Source: Zhengitettix transpicula
Taxonomy: Eukaryota; Arthropoda; Insecta; Orthoptera; Tetrigidae
Length of the DNA: 64,000 bases
Direction: 5' to 3'
Assembly (NCBI GenBank): GCA_037074705.1
Contig: CM073593.1
Location: 23,086,001-23,150,000 of the forward strand
The translations under genes and the position numbers were made by a program. The first letter of the stretch is position 1; each line of letters opens with the position of its first letter. Positions 47,101 to 59,100 of this stretch are shown in pieces. Under the pieces are notes generated by a model. It was not told the origin of the DNA. It did not search any database and was given only the letters and a program-made list of their open reading frames with translations.

Positions 47101-50100
47101 TGATTTTCGATCGACTTTGCCATGGTGTTTTCGGTCTTGCTTCACCTTTTGCACGATATTCGCTGGATTGGTCGGTGGTTTCAGGGTCGTATGCGTAAAT
47201 CCAAGTCTCGTCTACAGTAATGATGCATTTCAAGTGGTCCTGATAGTCAGACGGCAAAGTTTCACACACATTAACGCGACGCTTTTTTTTCTTCAAAAAA
47301 TTGAGCGATTTGGGCACCAATCGAGACTTGACGCGTTTGAGAACATTCTTCAAAATGGTTTGGGCTGAGTCGAATGATATTCCAACACTATCGGCGAGAT
47401 CTCTAATTGTCCATCGACGAATTTCAAGCACCAAATCTTTGATTTTTTGGACGTGGCCCTCGTCGGTAGACGTGGATGGTCGTCCAGAGCGCGGTTCGTC
47501 TTCAACGCGTTCTTGGCCCTCTTTGAACTCGTTGTACCACTTATAAATGTTATTATGTGCCGTAGTTTGATCACTTTTGGTTGTTTACAAAAACATCATG
47601 TGCGTAAAGTAATTACCTTATTTTAAAATAATGGTAATTAAATTAATAAAAAATCTATAATATTACTTTAAAAAGTGAATAATTTTAACTATTTATGCAG
47701 AAAAATACCAAGGAAAGTGTAAACTGAACACGAATTGAGAAAATTATCTAATCATGTACATCCTGACTTAGATGTGTGGTTTTAGTTTGGGACAAGTTTC
47801 TACTTTGATCCGGCTGAATTAATTTTTTCTTCATAATAGCTACCGAGTGACAACTAATTATTATGATTACTGTAATTTACAGACAGCTGTTTTTAGTCTC
47901 ATTACTTTTTTACTCCCGTTTCTGGAACAACTCGTTTTGGATGCGTTTCCATTTTAGTAGTTCTATCATCTACAGCTAATGGCGAATGTCTTTGTGAAAG
48001 CAATAGCTAATCAGATCCTACCGATTTTTAAAACAATTTTTAATCCTCCGTTCTCTTTGACTGATTTTATAAACTTATTCTATATTTTAACAAGCAAATA
48101 TTGTGCCTTGACTTCATTAAAACTTCAAATTCACATTTCCAATAATAACACTTTTAACTGGTGAAACTTAGAATAGGTTAACATTTCCGCTTCTTTGTGT
48201 TTTGTCTAATTTGGTGTTTTCAGATCTTATCGACATATTAATAAATTTGTTTTTCCCCATGTCTGGTATTTTAAATTTGTGGCCGTTTAGTACCAGAAGC
48301 CTGGTCCTGTTCCTTCATTGTGATGCATGACAATTTACTTCATCCTGTTTTGTCCATGACCTGCTCATGCTTCGTTATAATAGATCAGATTTATTCCATT
48401 ATTGACGAAATGAATCACGTCAGCGATAGATTTCGGCTTCCTGACACCATTATTTTGTTTTTTTAAAAAGGAAGTAAAACATATATTAGATGTTTGATTT
48501 TGTGATCTTTTAGGTTCAGTGACTACAGGCACAGGTCGAGGCTGAATGATCTGAGACCACCTTCTTTCTGAAGATGTGACAATTTAGGTGCTGCTGCATC
48601 TCCGTGTGATCTTTGTTCTCGTTTGCGAGATGAGTGCGGCAAATGGACCGCCACTTCAACACTGAGGACACGATGCATTTACACCCTTTCAGTGGCAGCC
48701 TTCAGATACGAGACCGAGTGTCTAGCACGGGGCCTGCTACATTTCGGCTCACTTGTGGCTCCAAGGGCTCTTCACGGCTCTCTTTCCCCTACTCCTACTG
48801 CCCATAAACTACGTTGCTGGTGCTCCGAGGGGCTTTTCAGATCTGATTTTCCCAATTCTTTCTTCCCTATCTCGATAATTGTAACTCATTGTATTTCGAG
48901 GGTTCTCCATGTTTCTTTCGATTGAGCCTATTGACTAGTTCGTTCTTCGCAAAGCGTTCCTAGAACGTCCTCACTGCACAACTTTACATAGTAAGTGAAT
49001 ATTATTTCTCGTTGAGCGTATATTTGTGTTCAATTCAATGGCTGTACCTTTACTCATTTTATTATCCGCCTTTAAGTAACTCTTATCGGAGGTTACTGTA
49101 CAGCTTAAAATAAAATATATAACAAGATTTTTTAAAATTACGGATACCATTAAGCAGAAATAGTTATTATTTATTTCATCTACCTGCCACCTTTTTGCAG
49201 TTAATCATTTGAATTGTTCTTTCCTGAGCAAACGTCTTATTTTCACACGCCTTTTCAAATCCAACATCCTTAATTGTTTTCAATTATTATTATTCTGTAA
49301 CGACACATTTATAAAGATAACAGTCTTCGCTGTTGTACCCCCCAATTTTCCGTTTCATTTCCAAATAATGATCCATATATACAATTTGTATATATTTTTA
49401 AATTTTTAATCACCGTAGCCTCACGTTTCGGTTTCAGTTATAGACGTCCTCGGCCCTTCTTTAATATGGTTTTATTTTTATTCAATATAATTTTGGAACA
49501 GTTGATAATTATTCTCTCGTGGTTATTTTTTTTAGAGTAACAGGCTACATTAGGGTAATCCACGTGTTGGCAACTCTCCTTAAATAGCATAGGAATGGAT
49601 TTGAAAGGGAGGGTGCGGAAGGGTAGAGGAAGGTAGCCAAGGGTTAACTAGGGCCCCAGGGCTATGGAGGGGGGGGGGTGAATCAAAATTAATGTAACTG
49701 GCGATTTGGCAATGATGTCATATCTCTCGGACAAAATTTCGCGCTGCATTGCTCGGCTGATTGCAGTTTTTCGTGAGCGGTGGTTAGATTTTAGAAGACT
49801 TCCCGTCCTGCGGATGCAGGGACCATTTGCATTTTACTCATAATATCGTAGCTGAGTATACCTAATCTCAAGTTATACTGCTTTTCACTCAGCACCCCGT
49901 CCGTTAACTATCAGTCTCAAAAATCCACCAGGACTCCCTCGTGGTACTTTGCTATTTTATTAGGTGCACGCGTGTTGCTTCAAGATTAAGACTAGACTCT
50001 TTCCGGATGCTATCCTTCCCTTGCAGCCCTGTTCGATGCCCCTACCAAAGTTTCAATTCCATCATTCACGTTTTAATAATTTAAATTCATACTCTTAGGG

Positions 50101-53100
50101 TTAAACTGCTGTTATCATCTTCGGACTACGAATGTAGCCTTTGTCTAAGATCAATAATCCGACGTTCTGACGTGGATTTTCTGATTCCTTGTGCCTCTCA
50201 GCCTTCACCGCCGAAGTCTGCCAGCTTGGATCATTCGGGCGACACTTAGATTTTGTGCATCCCCCCCCCCACCATTTAATTCAATATTAAAGAGTACCAT
50301 TACAAGTTTAGAAAGCTCTACCCGACATATATTTTTATGTCGGAAATTATGGTTCTAAAGCCGTGCTGCACAATATTTAATGCGTTCTTCGTTTCTCCTG
50401 TCCTTGATAATCTTGCTTTGAAAATAGTGGAGCTCGCATTGGAATTATTTTTATTGGTACAAATTTATGAATCGAACCTCGACTCTCGCAAAGGAAATTA
50501 TTGTTTAATTTCATTTCAGTACAGAGGAACGTTTTGCGTATAGGAATTCAAGACTGCACGAGTAGGAGAAGCAGAAATGTGTTGTGCAGAGAAAACTTCG
50601 TTTAGAATAATTTGCAAAAGAAAAGGATATAGCGAAATCTAGAAGAGCGAGATTGGTGGCACAGAATTAAAGGACTTCTGTAATGCAGAACTAAAAATAA
50701 TATAGTTTAACAATACAAGTGTTACATGATAATGTAGCTTTTTTTTTAACTTTTCAATTGTATCAAATGTCATGACTTTTACGTTTATTATTATTTCCGA
50801 GTATATTTCGACCAGTATCGAATCAGCTTAGTTATAAAATATGGAATGTTTTCCCGGTGAAAGAATTAGTAAAGGTTTCTCGGGTTTACACCCAGGAGAA
50901 CAGCGACGTTTCGACAGCTAGCACTGCCATCTTCTACCCTAGAAGAATATTGCAGAGCAAGCCGTCGAAACGTCGCTGTTTTACGGAGATGACCTACTTG
51001 GAAATCTGATAATTTTTTATTAATCTAGTTATTTACTACAACTTTTTATAAGTAATCTTCGTCTACCGGAATGCATTTCATTAGTGTTCTTACAGTCTTA
51101 TTTCTGTTCTAAATTTACCTTTTTTAGTTGCAAGGATAAGATTCACTACCAACTTCAGATTGTACCACTAAGAAATGTTCTTTGTGGTGAGTCGCGAAAT
51201 CGATTGGTTTTCTTTTCCCAGTATTTATTCAATGATGTCTTAGAGACAAGTTCTTTAGAATACAAAAAGATAATATACATGTGACGTTCTGGCGGATAGG
51301 AAGTCGTCAATATGGTAAAAACCGCTGTGAATCTTCCGTTTTAATATTGTTAACGTTCTTAAAATAACTTGGAACCCTTCCAAATAAATGCCCAATTTCT
51401 AATATATTAGTACCGTTTTAATTGAGTTTAATAAATTTTTATATTATTATATGCGTATAGAAGCGTTAGGGAAGGTCGTGTTTTGTAAAGTGGCTTACAA
51501 TTTGCCCACATCTTTCCGCCTTGCAATATTCTTGTTGCTCGTTTTCGTAACGTGTTAGAGTAATTTTGTCCCATGACTAGCATTGTGTTATATTTTTCAA
51601 TGGCAATATGTAAAATAATAAACGATGTCAGAGCGACGTTGGAAGCATATTTTTACGAGCGGTGACGTCCGGTGTCGGTGATTCAGAACTGGTCGTTGGC
51701 GTCAAAGAAAAATAATTTGCCAATGTAGGAAACCGTATAGTGGGTGGGTGACGAGGTACGAAACCGGTTCGGAAATCTCCGCCACCGTTCTCGCTTCAAC
51801 GTAATAATATGTTGATATTGCCGCTCTGAGCTTCCACGGATTATCCACCGAATCTTAGCAAACAGGGCTGTTACATAAATCCTGGCACCATGGGAGATCA
51901 GATCCAAAACATTGTACGATTCTTTGTTATAATCAATAAATAATGTCTTGGAAGTTTTTGTTGGCCCTGGCGACCTTTAATGTACTTGAGTGCCGGAGAT
52001 GATGTAGTAACACCGTTTCGTAACACTTTGCCATAAATCGCGGTAGTGGGGAGAGACGCCCAGTCGTAACCGCGCGGCGGCAGCTGGGCCATTGTAAGGG
52101 CTAGCTGTTCTGCTTGATTTAGCGCCTCCACCGTTCGTTAGCACACGTCGAAGCATTGTTCCAACGCTGCTCAGACAAGCTCAACTGGCCCCGTTCCACG
52201 TGCGAGTGCCCAGTCCGTCTCCCTACATAGCCACTTTATTAAGCGACCCTTAGCTTAAGCGCTCGTCCTCCAAAATATCTTCACTGGGACGGGATATAGA
52301 CTAGAGTTGTGGTCAAGTTCTCAGAATTCACAGCGAATTTGTGCGGTCTGTGTGATGTGTGTTGACTTAACAAATACTCTACTTAAGAAGTACCATATTA
52401 ATAGTGCCGTCTGAGACTGCGAAATACAGTGTCTGATTCAAATCTTGTCTAGACTTGTTATTGACACACATACACACTCCTCATTAACTCTATCGAGTCA
52501 GCACAAACCCGTATTCTGATCAGTTAAATTCCGGCATTCGCCAACTTCCAATGCTCTACTAAACTATGACGACTGACAAAACTTTAGCTTTTAAATGAAC
52601 TTGGTTTCTAAGGACCCCTTGGACGGGTTTTACTCTTCCCGCCCACCATCTCAAGAATGTACTTAATATAATTAAAATACAAATGAATTATTTACAGCTG
52701 TTTTATGTTCTTATCTTCCAACTCCTTACCATATTCGTGACTTTGTGTATTTATTGGACTTCATTTCTGGTTCGATCGAGTAATTTTTTCGACAAAATTT
52801 TACAAATTGGCGTTAAAGGTAGAAGAAAAGTGCTCAACGTCGTAAATCCTACAAACATTTGGAAAGGAATTGGTTAATTTAGCTACCAAAACTATAACGA
52901 GACCGGAAAACCCACTGTTGGTCAAAAAACCTTTATTTTCTGGACCACGTGGGGTAAAGGAAATGACGTTTAGCAAGGTGGGGGAACGCCGTATAAAAAA
53001 CTAGGGTTAAAAGGATTGCGACACCCTCGTGTTCTCTCGAAGTTGCAAATCATCCGGAAAACTTCCACTAGATTGACGTTTAGCAAGGTGGGGGAACGCC

Positions 53101-56100
53101 GTATAAAAAACTAGGGTTAAAAGGATTGCGACACCCTCGTGTTCTCTCGAAGTTGCAAATCATCCGGAAAACTTCCACTAGATTGTGGATGGTTGTGTAA
53201 ACAAACCCCGCAATTATTCATTAATTACATTTCTTATGAAATGGGGTACAATTTATATTTTATATTATAGTTATTCGAAACCAGTAATTTTTCATATAAA
53301 AAAAGCTGTAAGGCAATTATTGTTTTGAATTAAAACGGTGGATCGCACTTTGTATAGAAAATTGTAGTTTTTAATTTGTGAAATAATTTGTACTTTGTTT
53401 TTTAAAAGAAATTGTTAAAGAATTGTCAAGTCACTTTAATAAGTAATTACATTAATTTGTTAATGAATTCATTATTTTTATGTAATAGCACTACACATTG
53501 TACACAATATTGTAATCCACTTGTAAAATTTGGATGTTATTGACGCCAGAGAGGAACATTTGGCTTTATCCGGAGTTCTTCGAAATTAAAGTTTGCTTTA
53601 CAGATTCATCCTTATTATGGGTTCTTTCCTTTGATATTGCTTTGTCTCATATTGCTGACATATAACCGCCTATAAAGAGCATTTAGGCAGAAGGTAGGTA
53701 ATTGTAGATTACAACACGTGCAGACTCTGGTAAGTTAAAGCCTTACAACTTCAGTCCATAGGTTTCCATATCGCATTTCGTAGCGCATCTAATTATACTC
53801 ACCCGCAATGACTAAATGCGTTGCTCATTAAACAAGTCCATGTGTGAATATATTTCTTTGACCACTCAACATCTGTCTGTGGGAACGTATTTGATTATAA
53901 TTCTCTTAATAAGATTGTCCTCCATTCTCTATACTTCTTCGGTTATCGTTTGTACTCATTGTACAATAGTCTTTTAAAATAAGTACATGTATCTTACTTT
54001 AAAGTCCAGAACTATTTTCATATAAAAATGTTTTATTTCTGCACATGCTGTAAAAATTCTTCACATTCAGTATGTACACTTATTTATTGAAACATTTCAA
54101 TGTGTGAATTAAAGTTTCTTTGGGACTAAAAGGTCGGGTAAATTTTTTATGCCACAGTCTACGTTGTATTAATAAATTGCTTCTTCTTTCATAATAATTC
54201 CTGTTTGTTTATCTTATTAGGGATATACATTTAAAGAATAATATTTTGAATTGTTAAATGGCTCCACGAGAAAAGTGTTGAATACTCAACGGCTTAACCT
54301 AATAAATTGAAAACGAATTGTGAACGTAAATTGGAATGTAAGAATTCACACAAATCTGAGACATGAGATATTGTTTCCGCATATCAAACTTCATCACCTA
54401 TCTCTGAGGAATTGATGTAAAAACCTACACTTCCTTTCCAAACATTTTCTTTTTCACATATTTCTAAGTATTACTTGTTTCAGATTTCGTGTAATTGGGT
54501 TTCCGAAGTCGAGCCACTGGATTGCCCAATCTTTACACCTGAGAATGAGATCAGGAGAGTTTCTGCTGGTAAATATAATAACATTAATTTCAGCAATATA
54601 TATCTGGATTCCTACTTTAGTAATACACAAGAAAACTTATATTAAGGTATGCGTCGTATTAACTTAACTATTTGCTGTCATTTTGTCACTACCACCGTAT
54701 TGATTACAATATTTTCACGCATTTACATTTTTATTGTGTATAGAAAGGGACTTTATTAGAACCAAAAATATAAGATTGTAGATAGATAGATTTATTCACC
54801 ATTAGCCCTCTAAAGAGAAAATAGGATTCGTCACAAATGTACAGTAGATAAATTACATATAAACATATAATACACAAAAACACACACAAAAATTCATATC
54901 TGTTTTCATTTGTCTAGTCACTACAATCATACACACTATCTTTAGGAAACGCACACGACACTAATCACTTCCTGGTATTCATCTCCTGTCGCTAGGTACG
55001 GAGGGATGTCGTCATAGATATTTACTAAAACAGAAAGCAGAGGAAGGAAAAAAGAACAAAAAGGGGAAAACTGGACAAATTGTTTACATATTTATAGAAT
55101 ATTCGGCAATTTTGTAGGCAAGGCAGTTCAACGATTGTGAGACCAATTCAAAAATTCGTGTACGGAGTAATAAGTTTCATTTACAAGGAAAGTTTTACAC
55201 TCCTTGACGAATGCGTTGTAGTTGTCGATGTTCTTTACATGTTCAGAAGGCTGTTAAATAGTCCGATACCGGAATAATTAACGCTAGACTCGTAGAGACT
55301 GAGGCTGTGCTTGTCAGACCTGAGAACAGAACGGTTTCTTGTGTCGTAGCCATGATTGTCCCCGTTACTTGCAAAAAGGTTCATGTTGCGTTTAACAAAT
55401 TTAAGTATTTCTAATATGTAAGTGCTAGGTAGAGTCAGAATATGAAGTCTTTTGAACAGAGGTCTGCAGCTTTCTCTAGCATCTGAACCTGATAATGGCT
55501 CGTTTTTGCAGCTTGAAAACATCCACACTACGAGAACAATTGCTCCAGTTTGCAATACCGTAACACATACGTGAATGAAAGTAGGCAAAATAGACTAGTT
55601 AATCAGTTTTGGTATCAACTTGTTGCATCAATAGTCTCAATGAGTAACAAACAGAACTAAGTTTGCGCACGCCGAGGAAAGTCGCATGATCTGAGAACTT
55701 ATCCGTTACGATGTTGTTGGTTTCTGTTGTAAAACGAAATAACTTAGTTTTCTTTACATTGAGCGTTAATTTATTGGCGGCGAACCAAGTATTTAGGTTT
55801 CTAGATGCAGTCTCAATCTTCGCATTGAGATTATTTAAATCAATGTCAGTAATTAACAAATTAGTGTCATCTGCGTATAAGACAGATTTTATAGGTTCCA
55901 TATATTCTGGAAGATCGTTAATATACAAAAGAAAAATCAGTGGACCTAATATTGAGCCCTGAGGCACGCCACAAGAAATGCCTTCCCATTCTGACAAGTG
56001 CACCTCACCAGCTTTGTTTTTTTAGGCTACCTTCTGTTTCCGATTGTTGAGATAAGATTCAAAGAGTGCCAAAGCGTTGCCTCTGATCCCATGATATTCT

Positions 56101-59100
56101 AATTTTTGGAGAAGTATGATGTGATGTACAAGATCAAATGCCTTTGAGAGATCAGCAAAAATTCCGGCTACTTTCAGTTTTTCATCAAGGGAATTTTGTA
56201 TACTTTGACTGAACTCGTACATAGCAGTGCTCGTGGATTTTTGTTTGAGGAAGCCGTGTTGACCGGGAGTAATAACTTTATACTTCGTCAAGAATTCAAG
56301 TAGCTTTGTGTTTTTTTATTTTTATTTATTAAAGTTAACTTTTAGTCCGGAGACTTTATAGTTGTGATAATAATAATAACAACAGTATTTACAATTGTAA
56401 AAATTAACAAATAACAAGGTATTTACAATTTATAAATATTTCACATGTAAACTTGTGGTCTCGGATGTGACCCTTGTCATTCCAAGTAAGAGACGAGAGA
56501 AGCAGATTAACTTGTTTACCGCATATTAACATATAACCGGCATGATGTTAGCGATCAATCTGGTCATTGGGGAAACTACATGTTTGAAGCGTTAAGGAGG
56601 TTATGGGGCAGATGGGAAGAGCGGATATTATAGGGAGTATGGTAGTGCCAGTTGGTAGGAGGGCTAGAGTTAGGTAATTCCAGAGTGATTTAGGGGGAGG
56701 ATGATGTCAATTGGGAGTTTACGTTTTAGTCTGCGATTTTGTGAAGGAGGGGGTGGGTTACTGTAGAATAGCTCAATGGTGGGATTTGGATGGTTGATAG
56801 AGCTACTTTATGTGTAGAATTTTTTCTAGTATTTTTGAAAATATCGGAAGTAGAGAAATTGGTCTGTAATTTGATGCGTCGGTGGTCGAACCCTTTTTGA
56901 AGATCGGAATAACTTTTGCAGCTTTAAGTTGAGTCGGGAAAAATGCCGGTAGAAAGACACGCGTTGAATATGATTTGAAGGGGAGTAGCTATGACGTCGG
57001 CACAGTAGTTCACAACTTTGCTTGAGATGCCATATATATCCGCAGATTGGGTACATTTTAACTTTCTTATTACGTTTATTATTTCGATATTGGTAACCGG
57101 TTGAAGGAAAATGTAATTCTGAACACTCGGTACGGCGTTTTGTAGCAGTTTATGACTTATTGTTTGAAAACTGATCCGACACGTTAACAAAATATGAATT
57201 AAATATACCCGCAGCGTCTCTGTTGGTGAAAGTTTTACCGTCATCGACAAGCTTTATATCTGTCGCGTTATAATTGACTTTACCTGAGATATTTTTAATC
57301 ACCTCCCAAGTTGCTTTTATTTTGCTATTTGAGTTTGCTATATACTCCAATGTATGTAATTTTTTAGCAGCTACAAGCACTTCCCTGTAGATACGTCTAT
57401 AAGATCGTAAGAAAGTCAAGAATTGTGGCGATGAATTAATATTTTTAAATTTATTCATTTGGCAGAGCCTTTCGCGAGAAACTAGTCTTATTATCCAATT
57501 TTTTACTTTGATATTGGGTCTATTCTTTAATTTAAGTGGAGCTGTCTCGTTAATGACTAATAAGAAATAATTTAGAAAAGTTTCGAACATATCATTAGCA
57601 TTCTTAGTTTTATTAACATCTAAAATAGAATCCAATTGTACGCCAGCTAGTCTATTTGCGATAATTCTGAGTTTTGCGGAGTTAAGGTTTCTAGTCAGTA
57701 GTACTGAGTCTTTAGGGCTAGGTTTGCAGATGATTTCACTGTTTATGTTCATTAACGAATGGATGAGGCATCAAGTTTACAGCCAACATTCAATACCAAA
57801 TACGTTGAAGAATTGAAGGCAGTTATATATATATATATATATATATAATGTAATATATAGTTCGGCCCACAATAATATGGGATGTATTTTTTAATTGATA
57901 ATATTTTTAATAAAGTTATTTAACATGTTGCATTTATTTATAATTTTAAGTACTACAATGTAAATTCAACGGAACGTTTTTAACTCCGGATTTACTTGGA
58001 GAGAAAAATACTTTACTGTGTAGTGTCTGAACGGCTACTGTCATGGATGACCGTCGGATTAATTATAATGTCTCTCAGAATCTTTTACAAAGCCGACTGG
58101 TTTCTGTCTTCGGAAGATATTCAGCATGGAACGAAAGAAAAAACGAAACACAAAAACCCGCAGCATTATGCACTGCTGGGACGCAGATCGTCCGCAAGTT
58201 CGTCTTGTCTGTCTGGATCTAACCACTCATTTGGATGGCTTAATTAATAATCAATTAAGTAATAAGTAACTTAATTCGCAGATAGAATTTATGTTCAAAA
58301 CTTCTACAAATCTTCCGCAGGCGTGCTAAATATATTGCGGGCGGCAATCCATGTCAAGTCATGAAAAAGATTGACCTACGTTTTTCTTTGTACAGATGTT
58401 CCTCTCTGGAGGTTTCTGAAAAATAAAAAAATACCACCATCTTGCCAGAAATTATTTTTCATCTTCCAGGGCTCATTTTAACATTACATGAGTGGCATAA
58501 ACTACTTAAAAATAACATTTTTAATTAATGAATAGTTCAAATTTATTTTTATTTCGTTGCAAACACTCACGTGCTGACTGGTCCGTAGCACAGAAAAGAT
58601 GCAGTTTGTAGAGCTAGGTTTGATAGGGCGAAACCGAATAATGCGCATGCGCATTTCTCTTTACATACATAAATCGTACGCTACAACATTTAAGTAGCAC
58701 AGACATGACCAGTCAGGTGGACAGATAAAAGTCTTCGAAATCGAAGCTCTGTAAAAACACAATTATTATGAAGGTTCATAAATAAAAATTAATTCTTCAT
58801 AACTTAATTTGTGCTGTAGCACATAAGCATCTGCCGCCAATGACAAGTTAAAATTGATGAAAACCAGTCACCATATATATAAAATTAAAAAAAAAATAGA
58901 GCCGTAAATGATGAATCCAATATTGGCTACAATGTGGCAAATGGAACGAAAAAAAATGTACTAAGCATTACTACAGAAGAAATGTGGAGTGGGGGAGAGA
59001 GAGAGAAAAAAAAAGGAGCTTAAAGCTAAGAAATTCTATTTATAAGAAAACTGGAAATATATGACGTGGAAAGGCCGTACAAAATTGCACTATTATGGTT

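Noticed and set aside
47009..47368. 119-codon + strand frame
   Set aside because: It is the antisense shadow of the mariner transposase.
52964..53185. CRISPR or satellite array
   Set aside because: Only two adjacent identical units without spacers; a simple tandem duplication.
58636..58652. Second NRF-1-like palindrome as a promoter
   Set aside because: It lies deep in an intron with no gene start nearby.
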